From contig JADCDC010000183.1 in the NCBI GenBank assembly GCA_020252385.1, positions 1 through 6,234 of the forward strand: DNA of 6,234 bases, read 5' to 3'. Numbering within the stretch: the first letter of the stretch is position 1; each line of letters begins with the position of its first letter. The notes beneath the pieces are model-generated. The model saw nothing but the letters and a program-made list of their open reading frames with translations. It was not told the origin of the DNA and made no database searches. A program made the translations under genes and the position numbers. The DNA comes from Aestuariivirga sp. (GTDB lineage: Bacteria > Pseudomonadota > Alphaproteobacteria > Rhizobiales > Aestuariivirgaceae). This document shows, piece after piece, positions 1 through 6,234 of this stretch.

Positions 1-369
1 GCTCGCCTGCCGGAAGATGGCATGCTTGAAGCGGACCTTTCCCGCATCATCGCCGCCTCCGGCGTTACCGATCCGCAGGCTCTGACCGATCTCGCGATGG
101 CCATTGCCGCCTTTGCGCGTGACACGCAGTCCCTGCTGGCTGTCGCAGCGCAATGCCAGGCCCGCATCAACACCATGCTCGCCAGGCCGGCGCCGATGCG
201 CCCCTTCGCGGCCGAGGACATCAACGTGCATGTGCGCCTCCAGGGCCAGCAGCCCGGCAAGCGCCTGCCGTTCCTTCTCGATGAACTGACTTCGCGGCTC
301 GGCGTCGTGCTCGACATCGATGCCGGCCACATCCGATCGTCAGCGGCGGGGGATCCCCCTCGCAACTGA
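1..369 (+). CDS. Unrecognised protein, C-terminal part (open at left edge)
   Basis: The reading frame is open from the first base and stops with TGA at 367-369, so the gene either enters from outside the window or starts at the ATG at 22. That ATG has a modest GGAAG six bases upstream, so neither start can be excluded; from it the product would be 115 residues. The protein is soluble-looking and has no signal peptide or membrane segment. Its first half is an alanine-rich, probably helical stretch (ALTDLAMAIAAFARDTQ, then LLAVAAQCQARINTML). The second half is mixed, with strand-like pieces such as INVHVRLQ and GVVLDIDAG and a hydrophilic tail ending in DPPRN. I recognise no family or catalytic motif. 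It lies 69 bases upstream of the small peptide gene on the same strand, so they could share a transcript, although a hairpin separates them. Third-position GC is high and the frame looks truly coding. Confidence 0.6.
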   Translation, partial: ARLPEDGMLEADLSRIIAASGVTDPQALTDLAMAIAAFARDTQSLLAVAAQCQARINTMLARPAPMRPFAAEDINVHVRLQGQQPGKRLPFLLDELTSRLGVVLDIDAGHIRSSAAGDPPRN

Positions 370-378
370 CCCCACCCA

Positions 379-403
379 TTCACCGGGCATGGTGCCCGGT
401 GAA
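379..403. repeat. Perfect 11-bp inverted repeat with 3-base loop
   Basis: TTCACCGGGCA and TGCCCGGTGAA are exact reverse complements around the loop TGG. The hairpin lies between the stop of the first gene and the small peptide gene. It is followed by AAAA, not by a T run, so it is not a classical intrinsic terminator on either strand. It could be an mRNA-stabilising or transcription-slowing hairpin, or a dimeric operator for the peptide gene. The sequence does not decide between these. Confidence 0.55.
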
Positions 404-438
404 AACCCGCGCATGACGCGCACTCACAGGAGACGAAC

Positions 439-567
439 ATGAAGGTCAAGACCAACCTCCGCGCCGGCCGCCAGAACCGCAAAGGCTCGGACGACACGCT
501 GCCGGAAGATGTGTCGGGTTCTACGCCCGTCTACTATCCGCCGGTCACCCGCTGCGTGGGCATCTAA
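439..567 (+). CDS. Small peptide, 42 residues: putative modified-peptide precursor or leader peptide
   Basis: ATG at 439 is preceded by a strong AGGAGA at 428-433 with 5-base spacing, and the frame ends in TAA at 565-567. The product is basic at its N-terminus (MKVKTNLRAG, then RQNRKG) and acidic in the middle (SDDTLPED). It ends in a distinct tail, STPVYYPPVTRCVGI, with two adjacent tyrosines, two adjacent prolines and a single cysteine four residues from the end. This charged leader plus compact core layout is typical of ribosomally made, post-translationally modified peptides. The opening MKVKTN-x-x-AG resembles small bacterial proteins I remember beginning KVKTNVKAG; that is recollection, not a search. 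No modifying enzyme is visible nearby, so its function is unknown. A regulatory leader peptide for the two-component operon is the main alternative. The strong ribosome site and good codon use support real translation. Confidence 0.6.
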   Translation: MKVKTNLRAGRQNRKGSDDTLPEDVSGSTPVYYPPVTRCVGI

Positions 568-583
568 GCCCACGAATTTCCTC

Positions 584-645
584 AGGCTCCGGGAGAAAGG
601 GGATCAACCCCTTCTCCCGGGCCCGAACCCCAACCGCCGGAGCCT
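584..645 (+). promoter_or_regulatory. Competing stem-loops after the small peptide gene (possible terminator or attenuator)
   Basis: A strong hairpin pairs 589-602 (CCGGGAGAAAGGGG) with 608-620 (CCCCTTCTCCCGG). It has 13 pairs, one bulged A and a five-base loop ATCAA, and begins 21 bases after the peptide stop. A second exact 9-base pairing, AGGCTCCGG (584-592) with CCGGAGCCT (637-645), uses part of the same left arm, so the two cannot form completely together. No T run follows the first hairpin, so an intrinsic terminator is doubtful. It could be a mRNA 3' end stabiliser, a Rho-associated pause site or an attenuator between the peptide and the two-component operon. The pairings are directly visible; the regulatory role is inferred. 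Confidence 0.4.
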
Positions 646-767
646 CCAGTTGTCAAGCAAAGCCCGCCTCTCTATGACGAGGACGCCGCACGCTGGCGGC
701 ACACCGAGGTTCACGCGCACACATGATTCAAACTGCCGCTGCATCACCATCCCTGTCCCGTTCCGGG

Positions 768-773
768 AGGAGG
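768..773 (+). promoter_or_regulatory. Strong ribosome binding site of the response regulator gene
   Basis: AGGAGG lies four bases before ATG 778 and is the reason for choosing that start, although the recognisable receiver domain begins only about 40 codons later. The alternative ATG at 898 has only AGGGAG at 881-886, with a long 11-base spacing. The overlapping CCGGGAG at 763-769 repeats the left arm of the upstream hairpin and could pair with CTCCCGG at 614-620. Confidence 0.6.
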
Positions 774-777
774 TCTG

Positions 778-2300
<1,523 letters not shown>

Positions 2301-2304
<4 letters not shown>

Positions 2305-3656
2305 GGCCGGGGAATTCGGGTGCGCGTCCCAAGGAGTTCGACCTCCGCGTTTGGTTCGTGGTGGTGAGTCTCGCTGCCATCCTCCTCATCAATACCGTCA
2401 CCGCCTTCCTCCTGTCGCGCTACGTGGCGCAGAGCTTCATCAACCGCGAGGGCGAGGTGGCCCGCGAATTCCTCGACAGCATCATCAGCGCGGAGGATTC
2501 CGCCTCCCACCTCTTCGATACGCCCGCGCCCAGCCCGGAGCTTCAGTCTTTCTCCAACCATGTCCGCAAGCTGCCGGGCATGATCCGCGCCGTCATCTAT
2601 TCGCCCGACTTCTACATCCGCTTCTCGACCGACGAGAAGATGATCGGCCTTCAGTTTGCCGACAACGACGAGCTGAAGGAAGCTTTCGAAGGCCGCATCA
2701 TCGCCAGCATGGAAGAGGCGGAAGAAAGCACCAAGACCGAGCACGTCGCCTTCAACCTGCCGCAGGGCGAGGAGGTGATCGAGGCCTACATCCCCGTGCG
2801 GGGCGGCGATGGCAATGTCGTCGCCGTGGTCGAGTTCTACAGCAAGCCCGATGCGCTCCAGGCCATCATCTCGCGGGTCACGCTCACCATATGGGTTTCC
2901 GCCATGCTGGCAGGCCTGCTACTGTTCGCGGCCCTCTATTACGCGGTTGCCCGCAGCTCACGCATCATTAACAGGCAGAAGCACGAGCTTGCCGACATGG
3001 CGGCACTTGCCGCACTGGGCCAGATGGCGAGGGCAGTCGCCCACAGCCTGCGCAATCCGCTGGCCGGTATCCGCTCCAGCACCGAGCTTCTGAAGATGCA
3101 GAAGGGCGATGCGGTCGAACCGGCCGCCACCGACATCCTCGGCGAGGTGGACCGGATGAACCAGCACGTCCATGAGCTCCTGAACTATGCACGCTCGGAC
3201 CTGGGCGCCGCCCAGCCTGTGGAACTTGGCACCATGCTGCGCGATGTTCTGCAAAAGTCGGAGCCGCGCTTTGCGAGACAAGGCATCCGCATCGACTTCG
3301 ATGATCGCTCCGGTCATGGGCTCAAGGCGGTGCTCGATCCGCCCATGTTCAACCAGGCGCTGGCGAGCGTTCTCTCCAACGCGCTCGAGGCCATGCCGGA
3401 TGGTGGAACCCTCAGCGTCGTGGTGCGCCGCGGTGCTGCGGGCGCCGTCGAACTCCTCATTGGCGACACGGGCCGCGGCATTCCAGCCGACGTGCTGAAG
3501 CAACTGCCCTCGCCATTCCTCACCACAAAGACACGAGGACTGGGCCTGGGTCTCGCCCTTGCGGACCGCATCATTCGCAGCTTCGGCGGCTCGCTGTCGC
3601 TTTCCAGTACGCTGGGGAAGGGAACGACCGTTGCCATCAGTTTTCCGCAGGCCTGA
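2301..3656 (+). CDS. Membrane sensor histidine kinase, NtrB/HisKA type, partner of the upstream regulator
   Basis: The start is GTG at 2301, overlapping the regulator's TGA as GTGA, which implies translational coupling; the frame stays open further upstream but only as a shadow of the regulator gene. The 451-residue product has membrane segment 1 at about 17-38, a roughly 155-residue extracytoplasmic sensor (40-192) and membrane segment 2 at about 195-216. The sensor ends in a Cache-like IPVRGGDGNVVAVVEFY. The dimerisation domain follows almost directly, without an obvious HAMP linker, with phospho-accepting His248 in AHSLRNPLAGIR. The ATPase domain has the N box around Asn360 (SNALEAM), the G1 box DTGRGIP from Asp389 and the G2 box GLGLGLAL from Gly413. 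It should autophosphorylate on an external signal and pass phosphate to Asp93 of the regulator. The residue after His248 is Ser, where most kinases carry Glu or Asp. The ligand cannot be read from the sequence. Confidence 0.93.
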
Positions 3657-3742
3657 CCAGCCTGCAAGTCCATCAATTCATGGCCAGATCTGTCGCCGGC
3701 GTAATCTGAAGAGTGTCAGGTTTACAGATTTTCCCTTTTTTT
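3647..3742 (+). terminator. Possible weak terminator region of the two-component operon
   Basis: Two weak hairpins follow the kinase stop. GCAGGC (3647-3652) and GCCTGC (3660-3665) flank the TGA. AATCTG (3703-3708) and CAGATT (3725-3730) enclose a 16-base loop. The second is followed by TTTTCCCTTTTTTT at 3729-3742, the only long T tract in the neighbourhood. The stem is only six pairs and AT-rich, so termination here is plausible but not strongly supported. Rho-dependent ending is an equally good explanation. Confidence 0.3.
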
Positions 3743-3940
3743 CCTCTGAGCGACTCAGAGACAGGTTCGCTGCAGACTGCGTCCACCACCATCCAGTCAC
3801 CCTCACTTGCACGGTCTCAGCCCCCGAAGAAGTGCCCGACTTCCTCGCCACCAGGTTCGGCGTCTTCTTCGACGCAGCCGAGGCGCGATAGCGCAGCGCG
3901 CGACACTCTGAACTCGGACAGGAGCGCATCCAGGCGCACA
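3657..3940. other. Non-coding stretch after the kinase gene
   Basis: No open frame in this 284-base stretch looks coding on either strand. Candidate frames are serine-, arginine- and proline-rich out-of-frame translations without family motifs or plausible ribosome sites. The content is visibly less GC-biased than the flanking genes. It includes a palindromic CAGATCTG (3685-3692), the T-rich tract at 3729-3742 and a perfect 7-bp inverted repeat CTCTGAG/CTCAGAG (3744-3760) with loop CGA. The rest may be decayed sequence upstream of the hydrolase pseudogene. I recognise nothing further. Confidence 0.5.
3744..3760. repeat. Perfect 7-bp inverted repeat, loop CGA
   Basis: CTCTGAG (3744-3750) and CTCAGAG (3754-3760) are exact reverse complements. 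The T run lies before it on the plus strand, so it is not an intrinsic terminator in that direction, and no T run follows it on the minus strand. It may be an operator remnant or chance. Confidence 0.35.
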
Positions 3941-4282
3941 ATCAATGAACTCACCATCCAGAATTCGGCCTTGTACCCATCTCGCCTGAGCACCTGACGA
4001 ACAACGTGCTTGCCCTAGCCAAGACCGCGTGAACCCTGGGTATCCCCACCGTGCTGGCGACGATCAACGGAAAGTCGGGACCCCTCAGGGACCTGCTGTT
4101 CCAGGGCCTCCCGGCACTTTGGCCCGAGGTCGAGCCGATCGACCGGACCAATGCCAATGCGTGGTCCGACTTCTGCTCTCGTCGCCGCGGTCAAGGCAAC
4201 TGACCGCAAGAAACTGGTGATGGCGGGCCTGTGGACAGAAGTGTGCCTCGCCCATACGCCCCTCTCGGCAATGAAGGATGCT
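3941..4282 (+). pseudogene. Decayed isochorismatase-family (YcaC-like cysteine hydrolase) gene
   Basis: Three pieces in shifting frames line up with one family member of about 200 residues. Frame 3941 reads INELTIQNSA, matching the usual start before the LL-x-D catalytic strand, but that strand is missing. After an apparent internal deletion with a frame change, frame 3967 reads GLVPISPEHLTNNVLALAKT, then Ala and an in-frame TGA at 4030-4032. The same frame continues with TLGIPTVLATINGKSGP and, further on, VEPIDRTNANAWSD to 4170. From about 4178 the next frame continues with VAAVKATDRKKLVMAGLWTE and the cysteine in EVCLA (TGC at 4244-4246); one extra base in 4171-4180 explains the shift. After MKDA (to 4282) the similarity ends, so the C-terminal third is lost. 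The catalytic Asp region is gone while the Cys motif remains, so no active enzyme can be made. The family assignment is from remembered motifs such as AGLWTEVC. Confidence 0.82.
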
Positions 4283-4395
4283 CGCCTTGAGGGCAAATGG
4301 AGTTCGAATTCCCGACGAGGCTTCGAGTGCGCTGATTCGTCCATACAGAATTCACCGATTGCCGCAGGTCTGAATGACAACTCATCAGATGATTG
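4283..4395. other. Non-coding spacer between pseudogene and convergent amidohydrolase gene
   Basis: No coding sequence is recognised here. It contains two GAATTC hexamers (4306-4311 and 4348-4353), resembling the one at 3961 only by that short site, and a near-palindrome TCATCAGATGA at 4382-4392. It probably holds the decayed 3' end of the hydrolase gene and the downstream end of the minus-strand operon. Confidence 0.4.
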
Positions 4396-4412
4396 GCGGC
4401 TCACTCAGCCGC
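4396..4412 (-). terminator. Small GC hairpin over the amidohydrolase stop codon
   Basis: GCGGCT (4396-4401) and AGCCGC (4407-4412) pair with a five-base loop that includes most of the stop codon of the minus-strand gene. No T run follows on the minus strand (the next bases read CAATCATC), so it is at best a weak or Rho-assisted terminator or an mRNA end stabiliser. Confidence 0.25.
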
Positions 4413-5681
4413 GACTTGCTGGCGCCGAGTGAATTTCCTGGGATCGAGATGGAGCTGGCCGTCCTTCATGATCATGCGGAAGCGGGTGGGCCCCACCAGC
4501 ACAGACTGATCGGCTAGCGGATTGCCGTCGACCAGCAGAAGATCGGCAAGTGCTCCCTCCCGGATAATGCCGAGTTCGCCAGCGTGGCCCATGAGTTCCG
4601 CACCGGTCTTCGTGGCGCAGCGGAGCGCTTCGGCTGGCGAGTAGCCAAAGTATTTCACGAAATGACCGATGTCGCGGGCGTTCTGGCCCATGGGGGTGAT
4701 CGAGAATCCATAGTCGCCGCCGACCACCACGCGGATGCCGCGGCGGCGGATCTCGTGGTAGGTCGCACAGGTCGCATCGAACTTACGGAAGAGATGCATC
4801 GACTCCGCCAGTTCCCGGCTGAAGCCATAGCTCTCGCCCTCGATGGTGCAGTTGTGGACGAGGCCGAAAGCGGGGCCGACGAAGGAGGTGTCCTTCACGC
4901 TTTCAAGGAGATCCAGCGCCTCCTCATCAGCGAAGTCGCAGTGGTAGATGCAGTCCACCTTGTGGCGCACCGCCATTTTCACGCTCTTCGATGATCGCGC
5001 ATGAGCGGCGACCATCTTGCCGAAATTGTGGGCGACGCTGACGAAGGCCTGAAGTTCATCATCCTCGAGGGTGGTGATCTCGGCGCGGGCGTGGCTGACG
5101 AACTCGTCACCGGAGATGTTGATCTTGAGGTTGTCGACGCCGTCCCTCGCGCATTCGCGCGCCACGCGCCGCATCTCGACCGGGCCATCGGCCACGAGGC
5201 CGAAGCTCTCCTCGTTGATATGGCGGCGGCGCTCGTCTCCAAGGCCCGCCGTGGTGGTGACCTCGGGGCTTGCCGCACGCATGCGGGGGCCCGGGATCAG
5301 CCCGGCATTGATGGCATCGCGAATGGTGACGCCGATCATCGGCTTGGCGGAGGCGGCCTCGAAGATGGATGTGAAGCCATGGTCGAGCAGCAGCTTCGCG
5401 TTGGCGGCGGTGAGCAGCGTGTGCTTCTCAGGCGGAATGCGGCCAAGTTCCGCATTGGTCGAGATACCGACGAAGCTCGGGTGGCAGTGGCCCTCGACCA
5501 TGCCGGGCATGAGGAACATGCCCTCGCCGTCGATCGTTTCCGACGCGGCTTCGGCAGCGATCTCGTTGCGGGATTGGGCCACCGCCTTGATGCGGTTGCC
5601 CTGGACCAGCACCTCGCCGGGATAGGGGGCGTCGCTCTCGCCGTCCCAGATCGTCACGTTCCGCAACAGGATTGCAGTCAT
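4401..5681 (-). CDS. Metal-dependent amidohydrolase, imidazolonepropionase-like/prolidase-like
   Basis: The chosen start is ATG at 5681 with GGGAG eight bases upstream, giving 426 residues. A longer frame to 5726 would run into the permease gene and has no support. The N-terminus forms the usual small beta-sandwich piece (LLRNVTIWDG, then VLVQGNRIKAV) that leads into PGMVEGHCH. Metal ligands expected for this superfamily are all visible: His65 and His67 (HxH), Lys186 in LKINISGD as the likely carboxylated lysine, His227 in VAAHARS, His247 in CIYHCDF and Asp323 in VVGGDYGF. The C-terminal GIIREGALADLLLVDGNPL is characteristic of the family. It should hydrolyse an amide, lactam or dipeptide-like bond in the cytoplasm using one or two divalent metals. 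The substrate is not readable; related proteins include dipeptidases and imidazolonepropionase-like enzymes. The permease gene ends 16 bases upstream, so this probably acts on the imported compound. No defects are seen. Confidence 0.9.
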   Translation of the reverse strand: MTAILLRNVTIWDGESDAPYPGEVLVQGNRIKAVAQSRNEIAAEAASETIDGEGMFLMPGMVEGHCHPSFVGISTNAELGRIPPEKHTLLTAANAKLLLDHGFTSIFEAASAKPMIGVTIRDAINAGLIPGPRMRAASPEVTTTAGLGDERRRHINEESFGLVADGPVEMRRVARECARDGVDNLKINISGDEFVSHARAEITTLEDDELQAFVSVAHNFGKMVAAHARSSKSVKMAVRHKVDCIYHCDFADEEALDLLESVKDTSFVGPAFGLVHNCTIEGESYGFSRELAESMHLFRKFDATCATYHEIRRRGIRVVVGGDYGFSITPMGQNARDIGHFVKYFGYSPAEALRCATKTGAELMGHAGELGIIREGALADLLLVDGNPLADQSVLVGPTRFRMIMKDGQLHLDPRKFTRRQQVAAE

Positions 5682-5687
5682 GGTGAT

Positions 5688-5695
5688 CTCTCCCT
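5688..5695 (-). promoter_or_regulatory. Ribosome binding site deciding the amidohydrolase start
   Basis: On the minus strand AGGGAGAG occupies 5695-5688, directly after the permease stop TAA (5700-5698) and seven bases before ATG 5681. Its position fixes the start at MTAILLRNV and argues against the longer frame beginning at 5726. Confidence 0.6.
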
Positions 5696-5697
5696 CT

Positions 5698-6234
5698 TTA
5701 GCTCCGCGTGCGCACGCCTCTTCCATAGAGCAGCAGCATGCCGATGATGACCGATCCGTAGATCACCTGGCGGCCGGCCTCCGGCATCTGCATCACCGAA
5801 AGGATGGACTGCAGCAGCGTGATGAGGATGACGCCGGCGATGGTGCCCAGGTAATTGCCGCGTCCGCCCAGGATGTTGGTGCCGCCCAGCACGACGGCGG
5901 CAATGGCCGGCAGCAGGTAGGGGTCGCCCATGGCCTGGTAGGCCTTGGTGGAATAGCCCGCCAGCAGCACCCCGGCAAAGGCGGCACAGGCGCCGCAGAA
6001 GGCGAAGCAGCCAATCAGCACGGCATTGGTGTTGATGCCCGAGAGATAGGCGACGGATTCACGGTTGCCGATTGCATAGACGGCGCGCCCGAAGGCCGTG
6101 CGCCGGAGCAGGAAGATGACGATGAGGCCGACGGCGAGCCACACGAAAAGCGCATTGGGAATGCCGAAGAGCGAGCGCTGCACAGCCAGGAAATGCATGG
6201 CGTCCGTAGCATGGTCCTGCGGTGCGAAGCCGCC
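5698..6234 (-). CDS. ABC transporter permease, ribose/xylose (RbsC-like) type, C-terminal part
   Basis: The frame is open to the right edge of the window and ends in TAA at 5698-5700, so the first part of the gene is missing. The visible 178 residues are about the last 55 per cent of a usual protein of about 320. Hallmarks of the ribose-type permease family are present. GRAVYAIGNRESVAYLSGI is the cytoplasmic loop preceding a membrane pair. It is followed by FAFCGACAAFAGVLLAGYS, then LLPAIAAVVLGGTNILGGRG and GTIAGVILITLLQSIL, and a last membrane segment VIYGSVIIGMLLLYGRG. At least five hydrophobic segments can be counted. It would form the inner-membrane channel of an importer together with an ATPase and a periplasmic binding protein, presumably encoded to the right. 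The ATG at 6198 is internal rather than the start, because family similarity should extend upstream. The substrate need not be a sugar, given the amidohydrolase partner. Confidence 0.88.
   Translation of the reverse strand, partial: GGFAPQDHATDAMHFLAVQRSLFGIPNALFVWLAVGLIVIFLLRRTAFGRAVYAIGNRESVAYLSGINTNAVLIGCFAFCGACAAFAGVLLAGYSTKAYQAMGDPYLLPAIAAVVLGGTNILGGRGNYLGTIAGVILITLLQSILSVMQMPEAGRQVIYGSVIIGMLLLYGRGVRTRS

Noticed and set aside
568..726. Open frame directly after the peptide's TAA, in the same frame, reading a Pro-rich stretch and then SPPLYDEDAARWRHTEVHAHT
   Set aside because: It looks somewhat protein-like but has no ATG, GTG or TTG start; it would need readthrough of TAA, for which there is no evidence, and it coincides with the strong hairpin.
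3222..3242. TGGCACC..TGC as a sigma-54 -24/-12 promoter
   Set aside because: The GC of the -12 element is one base out of register and the site lies inside the kinase coding region.
4151..4432. 93-residue plus-strand frame as an intact small gene
   Set aside because: Its first half is a fragment of the decayed isochorismatase-family gene and its tail has no family similarity and runs into the end of the convergent amidohydrolase gene.
5682..5726. 15-residue N-terminal extension of the amidohydrolase
   Set aside because: It overlaps the end of the permease gene, lacks a good ribosome site, and the ATG at 5681 has one at ideal spacing and begins right at the family's first strand.
5001..5747. 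248-residue plus-strand open frame opposite the amidohydrolase gene
   Set aside because: It overlaps a complete amidohydrolase with all metal ligands, and its own translation is Asp/Gly/Ala-rich without motifs.

Overview
The window is GC-rich and densely coding, with codon use biased to G or C at third positions. Together with an NtrC/NtrB-type two-component pair and a ribose-type ABC permease, this suggests an alphaproteobacterium, probably a Rhizobiales-like soil or plant-associated organism. That placement is inference from style and gene families; there is no marker gene in the window.

Layout. Positions 1-369 (+) hold the end of an unrecognised gene open at the left edge. Next come a perfect hairpin (379-403) and a small, well-initiated 42-codon gene (439-567) whose product looks like a secreted or modified peptide precursor, or a regulatory leader peptide. 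The 210 bases after it contain a strong GC hairpin (589-620), a competing inverted repeat (584-645) and a strong ribosome binding site.

Positions 778-3656 (+) encode a two-gene operon: a sigma-54-dependent NtrC-family response regulator and a membrane-bound sensor histidine kinase. The two are coupled by a 4-base GTGA overlap. The kinase senses something outside the cytoplasmic membrane and passes phosphate to the regulator, which would activate sigma-54 promoters. No convincing -24/-12 promoter was seen in the window, so the target genes are probably elsewhere.

Positions 3657-4400 carry no intact gene. The first part holds weak hairpins and a T-rich tract that may end the two-component operon. 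The second part (about 3941-4282, +) is a decayed isochorismatase-family (YcaC-like) hydrolase gene. It has an N-terminal internal deletion, an in-frame TGA, a one-base frameshift and a missing 3' end, yet still reads the family's cysteine motif.

Positions 4401-6234 lie on the minus strand and converge on the two-component operon. In transcription order they encode the C-terminal half of a ribose/xylose-type ABC transporter permease, cut by the right edge, and 16 bases later a metal-dependent amidohydrolase of the imidazolonepropionase-like/prolidase-like group with all expected metal ligands. The pair looks like an uptake-plus-hydrolysis operon for an unknown small molecule.

The least ordinary items are the 42-residue peptide with its structured downstream region and the decayed hydrolase gene. 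The rest is conventional.
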